Shown: positions 22,205-33,165 of the stretch, one piece after another | Layout of the letters: every line of letters begins with the position of its first letter | Position numbering within the stretch: the first letter of the stretch is position 1 | NCBI GenBank assembly: GCA_949358305.1 | Contig: OX442317.1 | Coordinates: 3,414,186 to 3,478,185, forward strand | Direction: 5' to 3' | Origin: Strigamia acuminata | Taxonomy: Eukaryota; Arthropoda; Chilopoda; Geophilomorpha; Linotaeniidae | DNA length: 64,000 nucleotides | Translations under genes and position numbers: made by a program | The notes under the pieces: model-generated | Told to the model about the DNA's origin: nothing | The model's database searches: none | Seen by the model: only the letters and a program-made list of their open reading frames with translations

Positions 22205-23100
22205 CTGTCTCTGTTCGACCAAATTAATTTGAAATGAATTCAATAAAATTGTCGTAATACACAGAAAACTCGAGAAAATTTATTTTTATAATTATTTTAT
22301 TTCTGAAAAACTCAGAAACACTAAAGCATAAAATGCACGAATGAGTCAACACACAAACCGAAAAATATTTTATAGATCTAACATCTGTAACCACGGTTAG
22401 TGATATTGACAAACGAACAATACACCAGATGGCTGTTAAAGTCTAATCCCCATAGATACCGGTAAGTGAAATATATTTATGATCTTTCACTGCCCTGCAC
22501 TGCATTGATGCAATCTGGCGTTATGTCAACAAATAAAAAAATGAAAGAAACTCACCATCAAATTGTAAGAATTCAAATTGGAATTGTCATTTCGAATGTT
22601 AGTATTCTGAATGGATGTAGTTTCTTTCGGTTTCTGTGCTCGGATGTTTTAGAATTTTCACGTTTGGTGAATCATGCAGAGGTCTTAAAAGTTATCTGAA
22701 ATGTAAATCCACACAATTAATTGTAGAATAAAATCAATAAATGTAAACAACAAAGCGGATAAAGGGCTGTATTTGGTCGAATAACTAATCAATAGAAATT
22801 TTTTCATCTTTTATCTTCAATTATCGTACCATAATAAAAATGAAGTAATTGCTACGAATAAATATTCCTAACGGCGGAATGTAAATAATGTTCGACCAAA
22901 TTAACTTGAAATAAATAAATAAGTTATTGTTATAATCAAATAAAAACTAAAAAAAAAATATTTTTTTAAAAAGACAATGCATGTGATATTAAATTTTTTT
23001 TATGTTGAAAAGTATAATCAAAACTTTGTCTAGAATTATCGTAATAATAAAAATGAACGTATTGCGATTTAGAAGGGAAATGTCACAAAAAACTTACCAG
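22205..23100. repeat. duplicated 3' flank of antistasin-like copy 2
   Basis: Similar to 19305-20200 and 26423-27300 through CACTGCCCTGCACTGCATTGATG, CATGCAGAGGTCTTAAAAG and later AT-rich blocks. Nothing coding is recognised. Confidence 0.65.
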
Positions 23101-23278
23101 CGACTTGGACCCTGTATGACAGAATGTCGATCGTGCTCTAGTATTCACCCGAGTTAAACTACGGCAACGGTATATTGTTTTCTCATCCTTCCTATTTTCA
23201 ATGTTTTTTAAAGTGCATGCAGAGCCGTTTCGGAATCTAAAATAATTGTCTTTAAATTTTTGCTCTATAAAATCGTAT

Positions 23279-24733
23279 AATATCGTTACAAAACCTCCAT
23301 AACCCCATTTGCACGTCAATACTATCCAAGCAATGCCAGCTGCCCAGGCCGTCCTCGACAACGCGCTGTAGAAACATCTTTCTGCTGTCGATGGACTGGT
23401 ACCACTCGAAATAAACTCGTAAATCCGAACAGCACGCTGACATTGAACACTTGCAACCATCGATCCATCTATAGCCAAAAAACATCTTAGTAATTATCTA
23501 AAAACAAAAACCTTGTTTATAAAAGACGGCGCCTCGTTCATTTGGGATAACATACCCTGTCATGTAAGACCCGCCACGAGAATACACTTGAATGTATATT
23601 AAGTGGTAGTGTTGTATTTGTTTGTCCATGTAACTAAAGCAAAACAAAACAAAATTAAATTATATTGGAACTTACAAGTTAGTAATTAATTAATTAATTA
23701 CTTACTCGGATGAAAAAAGGATTGAGGTTGCAGGAGGATCATAAAAGTAAGTAAGTAATGCATCGATAAATGTAGAAGTAACAAATGCCGCTATGGAAAT
23801 TCCCAATCCCAATGTTCAACTGCAGCAATATAATAGTGTATTCAAATTTAGCACCATGGTGTTATATTCAAATACAGTTCATCTATCATCGGAAAATTAT
23901 TCAAACTTATTGGGAAAATTGAGAAAATATGTTGAGAAAATTCCTCAATTCATATGCAATACTCAATTCATTATGCAAAGTTCGTCAATTCATTATGCAA
24001 AGTTCGTAAATTCATTATGCAGAGTTAGTCAATTCATTTCGTAAATTGATCAATTCGTATGAAAAATTGATCAATTCATATGGAAAATTGATCAATTCGT
24101 ATGGAAAATTGATCAATTCGTATGGAAAATGTCAATTTGTCTCAAATATTAAACGTCAATATAAAAGTAACGGAAAATCCTGATCATTGAGATGTAGAAA
24201 ATAGAATATACACTATACAGTAAAGCTTGCATATCCCTGACAAAACATTACTATTTACCTGAATGCTTTTAGTATTATTCATCAATACGGTATGTCAGTC
24301 ACTACTGTGTGTTGTAATTGTAATCACTCATCGTCACTACCGGGTCAAAAGAATACGATTCCTTGTTGAATGCCAGCAGGAAGCACATCCATTGAATCCC
24401 ACACTGAAACCCAATTTAATAAATATTTATCTTTCAAAAAATTAAAATTAAAAAAAAAATACTTACATTGAATAGCCCAAGGTTCAGTCGACGCCAAATC
24501 ATGTAAATACGAAAGCAGGCGAGTTTTGCATGAATCACTGATGTTTTTTTTCTGCACAAAAGATATCCCTACAGAGATTTCTCGACAGAAAAACCTACGC
24601 CATTCATCGAAAGCGTTGGAACACGAATCCGTAGTGGATGCTCACCCGCCGCATTCAAACCTCTTCCAGTGAATACAAACAACAGAAATAGATGAAAGAG
24701 AAATTGCCAATTCTGCCCGTCCATTTTTTTTAG
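23279..24733 (-). pseudogene. nrf-6-like pseudogene lacking exons 3-10
   Basis: Traces of exon 1 (about 24472-24722), exon 2 (24262-24403), then exon 11 (23706-23819), exon 12 (23519-23635) and exon 13 (23290-23470) in the correct order on -. Exons 3-10 are gone; the breakpoint lies near 23820-23930, next to the intron 2 satellite. Exons 2 and 13 carry frame-shifting deletions. It is head-to-head with antistasin-like copy 3 (also broken), the third divergent pair. Confidence 0.85.
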
Positions 24734-25188
24734 TGCTTGCAATGCCTATCTGTAAATAAAATTACATAAAAAGAAATTTCTTAGATTTCAACGATATTTT
24801 ACCTAATAAGTTATTCGGCGAATCATCAAAAGCGCCGAGGTCCGTGGAACTACAGTGTATCAATGCAAAATAAAATTAATGTAATTAAACAAACACAAAA
24901 TTTAAAATATACTAATCATTTTCAAACTACACTGATAATAATAGTTGTTAGTTCAGTGTTGACGAAGAAAACTTAGTATTTATATTTCTTATTTATTTCA
25001 TTACCGTATTATTATTATTATCACTCACTTCACCGCATTGCATTGACGCAAAATACTGGTTTGTAATTAATTACCTTTCCACCTGTAAATATGAAATAAA
25101 CTCACCTGAGCATGGGATTTTATGTACATAATTCAAAGTCACATCGAAAATTTTGTGTACTCTTCTACAAAACTAGAGAACAATCAAC

Positions 25189-26422
25189 ATGAAGCTCGTT
25201 CTATTGGTATTTATTGTTTTGTGCAATGGTAAGAACATACACGATTTTTACGACACGAATTCACAAAAATTTAAGCAAAAACTTCATTTATTTATTTAAT
25301 CTTATTATATTTTTGATTCTAAAACGGAAATTCTCAAGAAAATAATTTTTTTTAAAAAAAATTACATTATTGTTATTTTTATTCCAGATTTCAAAGTCGG
25401 TTCTGACTAATCCGCTGACAAGTGTTACAAAATTTTTAATCGAGACAACCTCGAATGTTGCAACCAAAAAACCTTTTCGAATCCCTGCTCCGTAAGTTAC
25501 ATCACTGCATTTGACCTTCACAAACTTATAATTACTATTATTTTATTTTTACAGACTGTAAAATGTGGCGATAACACAGAATGTGTTTTACATCACGTTC
25601 CTGAAATTCCACCAAACTGCACAAGTGATTTTCCACTAGTACCACGATGCAAGTCATAAATATTAAATACCTATTTCAAATCATCACATTTCCAAACTCC
25701 TAACTATAGGTGAGCAGCCATGCCCTATGCTAAAATGCGCTTCTTACTGCGTTCCCGCAATCGACGGCAACACCCGATGCCCAGCTTGCTACTGCGACGA
25801 AAAAAATAGTGAGATCTTATTCGAATTAAATTATTTTAAATTAATTTTTTGTTTTTAAATTATAATTAGAGTTTGAAAATCCATGTCTGAAGGTTCGTTT
25901 AGAAACCCTTTCCTGAAAACAATTTAATTTTTGTTTGTTAATATAGAAAGATGCGTGTGACGCTGGTCAAGAGTGCAAGCTTATCAAAGTTACATGTGCA
26001 CTGGCGCCTTGTTATCCTGTAAAAGAATGTAAGTGGATATAATTTGATTTTATCGTTAGTTTTAAAAGTGAAAAATGTGTTTCAGGCCTACCAATTTGTC
26101 CCCCGAAAGAAGTGTGTCCTGAAAACTGCTTATCCTACGTGGATCAAAATGGATGCAAGAAGTGTCACTGCTGCAGTATGTTGTTATATTTGAGCAAAAT
26201 CAATTTTGCGTGTTAATGTATATTTTCTTATTGTTTGCTTTACAGATGCCTGCGTGGTGAGAAAGATTTTCATTTTTTTGTCATTGATTCATAGATAATA
26301 AAGATATAAAAGTTTAAATTAAAAATGAGAAATCGATTAATTATGCATTTTTTTTTTCGTTTTCTAGAACAAAGTATGTCCAGAAGGTATGTCCTTGTCC
26401 TCTAATCGCAGAATGTAAATAA
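25189..26422 (+). pseudogene. antistasin-like copy 3, broken
   Basis: Signal-peptide exon 25189-25228 is intact. Exon 2 starts at 25388, and its seventh whole codon is TAA (25408-25410) where copy 2 has GAA, so the product would end just after the signal peptide. Intron 3 starts with GC (25649-25650). The last exon, from about 26370, has lost 35 nt between the GGT and TGTCCTTG codons, a frameshift. The TATA box of the other copies is mutated (TGTACATAATTC near 25118). Lesions in promoter, exon 2 and exon 9 make this a clear pseudogene. Confidence 0.88.
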
Positions 26423-27440
26423 CTGATTCTGTTCAACCAAATTAATTTGAAATGAATTCAATAAAATTCAATAAAACTCGAGAAAATTTATTTTTATATT
26501 TATTTTATTTCCGAAAAACTCAGAAACTCAGTAACACTAAAACATAAAACGCACGAATGAGTCAACACACACATTAAATCGTAAAGTCATTTCCGAAAGA
26601 AAGAAAAATATTTGATAGATCTAACATCTGTAACCACCGTTAGTGATATTGACAAACGAACAATACACCAGATGGGTGTTAAAGTCTAATCCACACAGAT
26701 AAGTGAAATATATTTAAAATCTTTCACTACCCTGCACCTGCATTGACGCAATCTGGCGTTATTTCAACAAATAAGAAATTGAAAGAAACTCACCATCAAA
26801 TTGTAAGGATTCAAATTGGAATTGTGATTTTGAATGTTCGTATACTAAATGGATGTAGTTTCTTTCGGTTTCTGTGCTCGGGTGTTTTAGAATTTTCACG
26901 TTTGGTGAATCATGCAGAGGTTTTAAAAGTTATCTGAAATGTAAATCCACACAATTAATCGTAGAATAAAATCAATAAAGTGCTGTATTTGGTCGAATAA
27001 CTACTCAATACGAAATTTTCATGTTTTGTCTTCAATTATCGTAATAATAAAAATGAATTAATTGCTACGAATAAATATTCCTAATGGCGGAATGTAAATA
27101 ATGTTCGACCAAATTAACTTGAATTAATTTGAAAAGTTTTTAAAATCAAATAAAACTCGAAACAAAATTATGTTTTTAAAAAGACCATGCATGTAATATT
27201 AAATTTTTTTTAAGTTGAATAGTATATTCAAAAATCAAAACTTTGTCTAGAATTATCGTAATAATGAAAATAAACGTATTGCTACTTAGAATGAAAATGA
27301 CACAAAAAACTTACCACAGTATGACAAAATGTCGATCGTGCTCCAGTTTTCACCCGAGTTAAACTACCGTACCGGTATTTGTTTTGTCATCCTTCCTACA
27401 CTAGCTTAAAACTCTATAATAAAGACAGATATTAATTAAA
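26423..27440. repeat. duplicated 3' flank of antistasin-like copy 3
   Basis: Shares with the other flanks the run from GAAAAACTCAGAAAC to TTAAAACTCTATAATAAAGA. Beyond about 27440 the similarity stops. From 27450 to 27850 no feature is recognised. Confidence 0.6.
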
Positions 27441-27856
27441 ACGAATATTAATCATTTCTACATTTATTGACGCCTCACCCGTTGGTCTATTTGCTCAGGT
27501 GCTGTATTTGAACGGGCTGCAAGAAAATGTTTAATCTAGAAACTCCTGGTGCTTTTTAAAGCAGGTGAAGATATTGTTACGTGTGACTTAGCCGTTAATC
27601 CAACCGGCTCCAGTGGTACAAGATGAAGGTACCGGTAGGTAATCTTTCCTAATACAGAAATATATTTATTCTTTAAAAAATACACTTGACACAAAATAAT
27701 TTTTGGTTAATTTAATCAATTAAAATCTGTAATAAATATAAAATGATAATTTTAGAACAATATTAAGTAAGAAAAAATTAATTATAACTCGCTGTAATTT
27801 AACTACCAGTTTGCATCGCATTTTCATCCAACTGTATCGCTGCCGCTTCTTTCATA

Positions 27857-28131
27857 CTATGCCTGTTCTTTCAAATTAAAATTCACCTTTCCCTAAAAAT
27901 AATAAGACAAAATGTAAAAAATAATAAGAACACGAGTAAGTAATATTGATAAATTACAAACCATGATCAAACAAATGTTACCTTAGAGAAATCCTTGGTG
28001 CGTTCTATTTGGATCCTCGTGAAAACAGAAAATGAAAAAAAAGTCAGTTCTTTAATCGCTTAATAATAAAATTTACATGAAACTTTAATTACTAACCGTA
28101 AACAGTCGCTTGTTGTTGGGACGACAGACGA
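27857..28131 (-). other. candidate short terminal exons of a - strand gene cut by the retrotransposon
   Basis: Three short segments with splice signals join in one frame: 28097-28131 (continuing at 32609-32610 beyond the retrotransposon), 27982-28015 and 27857-27892, ending in TAG. The joined frame would end QIERTKDFSK then GKVNFNLKEQA. Support is only splice dinucleotides and frame continuity; exons of 34-37 nt are easy to find by chance. No family is recognised. Confidence 0.22.
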
Positions 28132-28255
28132 TGTAAGTTGTTGTGACTAGCTGAAGTCGCTCAATGATAACCGCGTGGCTTCAGCCATGTTGGATAACAT
28201 CACACGTGATTTATTGAGCACCGTCACATGGCGCCCTCTATAGGCACAACTCACA
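28132..28255 (-). repeat. 3' LTR of the Gypsy element
   Basis: 124 bp, TGTAAGTTG to AACTCACA on +, identical to the copy at 32480-32603. It is unusually short for a Gypsy LTR. Confidence 0.97.
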
Positions 28256-28421
28256 TCTCCCCTTTTTTACAAGACAAGATATGAATTACAATTTTAAAGC
28301 ACAGGTTACACTTGAACTGAATAAACAAACTGGTTATATAAAAAATGCAAAAATGAGTATTACAAATAGAATTATACTGAGTATTATACTGATTAAACGA
28401 CACACAGAAATATTATAAAGT

Positions 28422-31400
28422 TCACATGTCCGTAATTTGCTTCGGCTTCACCACACGGCCACTTCTCGTCACGTATCCTGGAACTGGTTGCCCGACGACC
28501 TTGGCTACAGGATCTTTTGCAGTCTCGGTTCTTGTCGTTGTATTGGCAACTGACCCACTCTGTGATTGATCCGTGCGTGTTGCTTCCGCTGGACTGGTTC
28601 GGATGACAGGAATCGGATTTGCTGGTAAATCTGCCTGCGTCTTCCTAATCACCGAACTGTTTCGTCTCAAAACTCTGCCATCTTTCATCTCGACCTCGAA
28701 TGATCTTGGGTATTTGGTTTTCGCTTTAATGGTTGCTCCTTCCCACTGGCGATGTCCGGTCCGAACTCGTACCTCCATTCCCGGCTCCAATGGTTCCGCT
28801 ACTTGTGCGGACTTATCGGCATACAACTTCTGCTTTCTTCGTTCCTCCTCCAAATTTTTGGAAACGTCCTTGCGTAGTTCTGGCTTCAGTAATGCTGTAG
28901 TGTCCAGCAGTAATGACCTCGTCCTACGGCTAAACAGTCTCTGGGCTGGCGATCCCAACTCTTCGCTCCGCGGCGTATTCCTCCAGTTCAGCAATGCCGC
29001 ATAAATGTCCGTTCCATCCTTTTCGCAACGTTTGATCATCGTCTTCGCGGACTGCACCGCGCGTTCAGCCAATCCGTTTGCCCTCGGAAAATGTGGCGAC
29101 GAAATCTCCTGCGAAAACTCCCAGGCGGACGCAAAATTTTTGAATTCACGAGACGTAAATTGCGGTCCCCCATCACTCTCGACAATCTTTGGGCTTCCAT
29201 GACATGCAAACCAACGTTTCAACTTCTCAATTACACCTCTGGCGGTGGTATCACGTAACTGGCTCACCTCATAAAATCCCGAATAACTGTCTGTGGCTAC
29301 GATAAACTGTCGGCCTTTAATTTCGAATAAGTCTGTTGCAACTCGTTGCCACGGCAATTGTGGAACTGGCTTTGACATTATTGGTTCCTTTACATTTGCT
29401 CGTTGTGTGCTTTCACAAACGGCACACGATTTTACGTACGCTTCAATGTCTGCACTCATTCCTAACCAGAAAACTGCCTCACGAGCCCGGCGAATCGCTG
29501 ACTGGACCCCCAAATGCCCCATGTGAATGCACTTCAAATAATGCGCTCGCAGTTGTTCCGGAATGATTGGACGGCTATTTTTGAATACAATCCCGCCATA
29601 GATTGACAATTCGTCGCGAAAATTCCAGTATTTACGGATATGGGCCGGAACACTGTCATTCGTCTCTGGCCAACCCTCCATGACCACTTGACTCAACGCC
29701 TGAAATTCCGCATCATCACGAACCGCTGCCTTCAATTTGTCGGTCGCAGAGTTTGTCATCGGCAATACGATATGCACCTGCAAATCCTCGGGATCTTCCT
29801 TCACTGGTGCTGGTTGACAATCTCGACTTAATGTGTCCGCCACTGGAATTTCCGTCCCCTTTTTATACGTGATAATTGGACTGTACGGCATCAACTCAAA
29901 GAATATCCGCTGCAACCTTGGCGGTACCCGATCCAACGGCTTCTTTGCAATCGCCTCTAACGGCTTATGATCCGTTTCCACGACAACTCGTTTCCCATAC
30001 ACGTAATCATGAAACTTTCGACACCCGAATCGAATCGCAAACGCCTCCTTTTCTATTTGAGGGTAGCGTTGTTGGCATGGCGTCAACGCTTGAGTTGCGT
30101 AACAAATTGGTCGGCCATCCTGAAACAACGCAGCCCCCACGGCGTGCGAACTTGCGTCTACTGATAAAACGACATCCTTGTTCACGTCATAATACGCGAG
30201 AACTGGCGACGTCTTTAGCGCTGCTTTAATTCGCATCACGGCTGTTTCTTGCGCGTTCGTCCATTCCCAGGCTACATCCTTGGGTAATAATGTCCGAATC
30301 GGCTCCGTCATTGATGAGTAGTGCGGTAAAAATTCAGCCAAGTACACAGTCATGCCTAGAAACCGACGCAGCTCCTCTTTGTTCGTAGGAGATTTTATTC
30401 TGTCAATAGCTTCTACCTTCTCCGGATCGGGTTTTACTCCATCTTGGGTCAAAATGTGTCCCAAAAATTTGATCTCCGTCGCCTCGAAGATGCATTTGTC
30501 TTTATTCAGACGGAATCCCTTTTTATACAACCGGCGAAGAATCTGCTTGACTAGCTTCCGCAACTCTGCTAATGTCTCAGCGTACGCAATGATGTCGTCG
30601 ATTGACACCTCCGTATCCGGAATTCCTTCTAATGCAGCTTCCATCATTGCTTGGAACACTTCCGGTGCCGATTTTATCCCAAACGGCAATCTAAGGAACC
30701 GATATCGTCCCCACGGCGTATTTACCACCAAATAGTTTGACGTACGCTTCGTCACACGGCTCTGCCAATACCCAAATCGCAAATCAAATTTGGCAAAATA
30801 TTTCGCTTTCTTCAACTTCGGTTTTACTGACTCGAATGTACGTAATGGGTAATGCCGTCGTTTCACGTACTGGTTTACATCCGTCAAATCAATGCAAAGT
30901 CTAATTTTCTTCCCACGCTGCACTACCACTAACGGACTGACCGCTGGTGTCGGCTCGGTTACTGGCTCGATCACACCTTTCTTCACCATGTCGTCCAGCT
31001 CCGCTTTCACCCGGTTTTGCAATACGTGCGGAATTGTGCGCGGCGGAAAAATTTTAAACGGCGCCTGCTCGTCAATGTCAATATCATACACGAAATCCTT
31101 GGCGCAGCCTAACCCTGTGAAAATGTTTTTCATTATCTCATCATCGGTGACTTCCGGTTCCAAGGCATTAATTCGCTGTATCAACTTCAATTGCGCGCAC
31201 GTTTTTCGCCCAAATAATGCTGGTACGTCTTCCTCCACCACTTGAAATTCTACTGGCGCTTTACCACGACTCAATGCACATTCTAATGTTATTGCACCCA
31301 CCACCTTCATGTGGTGTCCCGTGTACGACCGCAACCGACGCGTTGGTGACTCCGTCACCTTTACACCCAGCTTTCGTACTACAGATGCCGGTATTACATT

Positions 31401-32408
31401 ACATCGTGCGCCAGAGTCCAACTTAATGTTAATTGAAACTTGGTTGTTAAGTTTCACCGTCTCAAACCAGTCGTCGTCATCATCTGTGTGCGACACGGTG
31501 ATTCGATCAATCAGCAATGTTGAATATAAATCCTCGCCTGATTCATCTTCTTCGGTGTCGACCATGTCGATGCCTTGCTTGGGTTTGGGTTTTTTCCATT
31601 TCTCCTTGCCCTCGGCCTGGCTGGCTCTACATACACTGGCAAAATGTCCTTTCTTTTTGCATTTGTTACATGCCTTATCATATGCTGGGCATTTCCCAAA
31701 TTCGTGTGTACGACCACACCGACCGCACGGCTTGGAAAATCCATCCGACGAATTTTTCGTGCTCCGTCCGGGCTTTTTATTCGCTCTGACAAAATCCACT
31801 TTTGATTCACCTGAATTTTTCATAGCTTTCACTTGCTTTTCTGCTGCTTCAGACGACCGTGCAAGCTGTATCGCCTTTTCTAGCGTCAAACCGGCCTCTT
31901 CTAATAACCGTTGTCGCAATGTTTCACTTCTCACGCCAACCACGATTATGTCCCGCAACATTCCATCTGCTAACGCCTGGAAACCACACTTTGCCATTTT
32001 TGTTTGGGCCTCGGTGACAAACTCATCTATCGATTGTCCCTCCGCTTGGCGTAGCGTCAAAAATTCATATCTCGCGAAACTCTCGTTCACTGTAGGCGCG
32101 AATTTATCCGTGAATTTTTTCTTCACCAAAGTCAAGTTCTTTTTCTCATCAGCTGTTAACTCAAAAGTTTTAAAAATCTTCCTCGCTTCTGGACCGATGG
32201 CACTCATCATTAATCCAACTTGTACTGTAGCCGTCTGGGTCTCGGTTTGTGCCGCCACGGCATACCATTCGTAGGAGTCTAGCCATTCCTCCCATACTGC
32301 CGCCATATTGTCTGGTTGTATTACTAGAGGCTTTGGTGGGCGCGCACCACTCGATCCCTTTGGCTGGTTTGCAACTGGATCTGCCATCACAAAGTGGTAT
32401 TGAGTCAC
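28422..32408 (-). CDS. Gag-Pol polyprotein of the Gypsy element
   Basis: 1328 residues in one frame without stops. Order: Gag-like helical region (about residues 40-200), paired zinc knuckles ending in CNKCKKKGHFASVC (about 240-258), an aspartic protease with LDSGA (about 335), and a reverse transcriptase with the active-site box in the form SIDDIIAY, where many elements have YVDD. Next come RNase H beginning near LSVDASSHAVGAAL, an integrase with H-H-C-C zinc finger (HYLKCIHMGHLG, then CAVC) and a D-D-E core including ESDGGPQFTSREF, and a basic C-terminus. The start may be the first ATG (32408) or the one seven codons on, before ADPVANQP. It copies the element through RNA and inserts it. Confidence 0.95.
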   Translation of the reverse strand: MTQYHFVMADPVANQPKGSSGARPPKPLVIQPDNMAAVWEEWLDSYEWYAVAAQTETQTATVQVGLMMSAIGPEARKIFKTFELTADEKKNLTLVKKKFTDKFAPTVNESFARYEFLTLRQAEGQSIDEFVTEAQTKMAKCGFQALADGMLRDIIVVGVRSETLRQRLLEEAGLTLEKAIQLARSSEAAEKQVKAMKNSGESKVDFVRANKKPGRSTKNSSDGFSKPCGRCGRTHEFGKCPAYDKACNKCKKKGHFASVCRASQAEGKEKWKKPKPKQGIDMVDTEEDESGEDLYSTLLIDRITVSHTDDDDDWFETVKLNNQVSINIKLDSGARCNVIPASVVRKLGVKVTESPTRRLRSYTGHHMKVVGAITLECALSRGKAPVEFQVVEEDVPALFGRKTCAQLKLIQRINALEPEVTDDEIMKNIFTGLGCAKDFVYDIDIDEQAPFKIFPPRTIPHVLQNRVKAELDDMVKKGVIEPVTEPTPAVSPLVVVQRGKKIRLCIDLTDVNQYVKRRHYPLRTFESVKPKLKKAKYFAKFDLRFGYWQSRVTKRTSNYLVVNTPWGRYRFLRLPFGIKSAPEVFQAMMEAALEGIPDTEVSIDDIIAYAETLAELRKLVKQILRRLYKKGFRLNKDKCIFEATEIKFLGHILTQDGVKPDPEKVEAIDRIKSPTNKEELRRFLGMTVYLAEFLPHYSSMTEPIRTLLPKDVAWEWTNAQETAVMRIKAALKTSPVLAYYDVNKDVVLSVDASSHAVGAALFQDGRPICYATQALTPCQQRYPQIEKEAFAIRFGCRKFHDYVYGKRVVVETDHKPLEAIAKKPLDRVPPRLQRIFFELMPYSPIITYKKGTEIPVADTLSRDCQPAPVKEDPEDLQVHIVLPMTNSATDKLKAAVRDDAEFQALSQVVMEGWPETNDSVPAHIRKYWNFRDELSIYGGIVFKNSRPIIPEQLRAHYLKCIHMGHLGVQSAIRRAREAVFWLGMSADIEAYVKSCAVCESTQRANVKEPIMSKPVPQLPWQRVATDLFEIKGRQFIVATDSYSGFYEVSQLRDTTARGVIEKLKRWFACHGSPKIVESDGGPQFTSREFKNFASAWEFSQEISSPHFPRANGLAERAVQSAKTMIKRCEKDGTDIYAALLNWRNTPRSEELGSPAQRLFSRRTRSLLLDTTALLKPELRKDVSKNLEEERRKQKLYADKSAQVAEPLEPGMEVRVRTGHRQWEGATIKAKTKYPRSFEVEMKDGRVLRRNSSVIRKTQADLPANPIPVIRTSPAEATRTDQSQSGSVANTTTRTETAKDPVAKVVGQPVPGYVTRSGRVVKPKQITDM

Positions 32409-32479
32409 TGGACGTGTGTATTTGTCCCTGACACTCTAATAATTCACTCACACTTGAAAGTTCTTTTATCCTGACACCA

Positions 32480-32603
32480 TGTAAGTTGTTGTGACTAGCT
32501 GAAGTCGCTCAATGATAACCGCGTGGCTTCAGCCATGTTGGATAACATCACACGTGATTTATTGAGCACCGTCACATGGCGCCCTCTATAGGCACAACTC
32601 ACA
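32480..32603 (-). repeat. 5' LTR of the Gypsy element
   Basis: Identical to 28132-28255. It carries the element's promoter for - strand transcription. The primer-binding site begins directly at its inner edge with no spacer. Confidence 0.97.
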
Positions 32604-32692
32604 GACGATACTAAATTTTTGTAGTTCAGTACAGGGGAAACATGAGCACATCCAATCACGGCTCTTATCACAGTTGGCTAATCACATTGCTC

Positions 32693-33165
32693 CAACTATC
32701 TTGGGCAACAAATAGCGCCAAACTTGATTTTTATACTGTTTGATCGATCAACATAGCTTGAAACTGACGTGCAAGTCAAACAAACGTACACGAAACAATA
32801 TCGTATTGCATCGCTTCGACGGGCGATAAATCGGTCTTTCCAAAGCATAATCACCATCAAGAGGGATTTTAACTCCCGATTCATTACTACTTAGAAACAT
32901 AGATGGCGCCACCGTTTCCAATCACAAACTGCCTCTGGTCGCTGTCGCCATCTAGACACGACCGAATGAAACAATACCTTATTGAATACCGCCCATATCG
33001 TGTCTTCATCTAACTCGGGCGATATAAGACTTAAGTTTGATATCTATATTTCTATCGTCAAAATTTTAAAATTTAATTAAAACAAATATTCCAATAAATA
33101 CCGGTAGGCTTTATTAAAACTCAATTTCAAACTTTTTAATATCGCACAGAATAATATATAATACA
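32693..33165. repeat. direct repeat, first copy
   Basis: Starts near CCAACTATCTTGGGCAA and matches 35277-35628 closely (for example ATCACCATCAAGAGGGATTT and TTTTAATATCGCACAGAATA). The first copy has about 100 bp extra in the middle. It is probably a dispersed repeat or a local duplication; no coding frame is seen. From 33200 to 34020 is a GC-richer stretch with two copies of GAACGAACCAAGGGAATGC; its ORFs resemble no known family. Confidence 0.75.

Larger units (their letters stand above)
28132..32603 (-). mobile_element. Ty3/Gypsy LTR retrotransposon, full length, very young
   Basis: 4472 bp, coding on -. The two 124-bp LTRs are identical by eye over their whole length, and the element is flanked by a perfect 5-bp duplication GACGA (28127-28131 and 32604-32608). 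Next to the 5' LTR is a primer-binding site, TGGTGTCAGGAT (plus 32468-32479), which matches the expected 3' end of tRNA-Leu. Before the 3' LTR is a polypurine tract, AAAAAAGGGGAGA (plus 28256-28269). One frame encodes Gag-Pol; no envelope gene is present. Identical LTRs and an unbroken frame point to recent insertion, possibly of an active family. Confidence 0.97.

Noticed and set aside
31309-32274. 321-residue + strand ORF
   Set aside because: It is antisense to the Gag region of the Gypsy element and has no family motifs; other + strand ORFs in 28573-32431 are the same kind of shadow.
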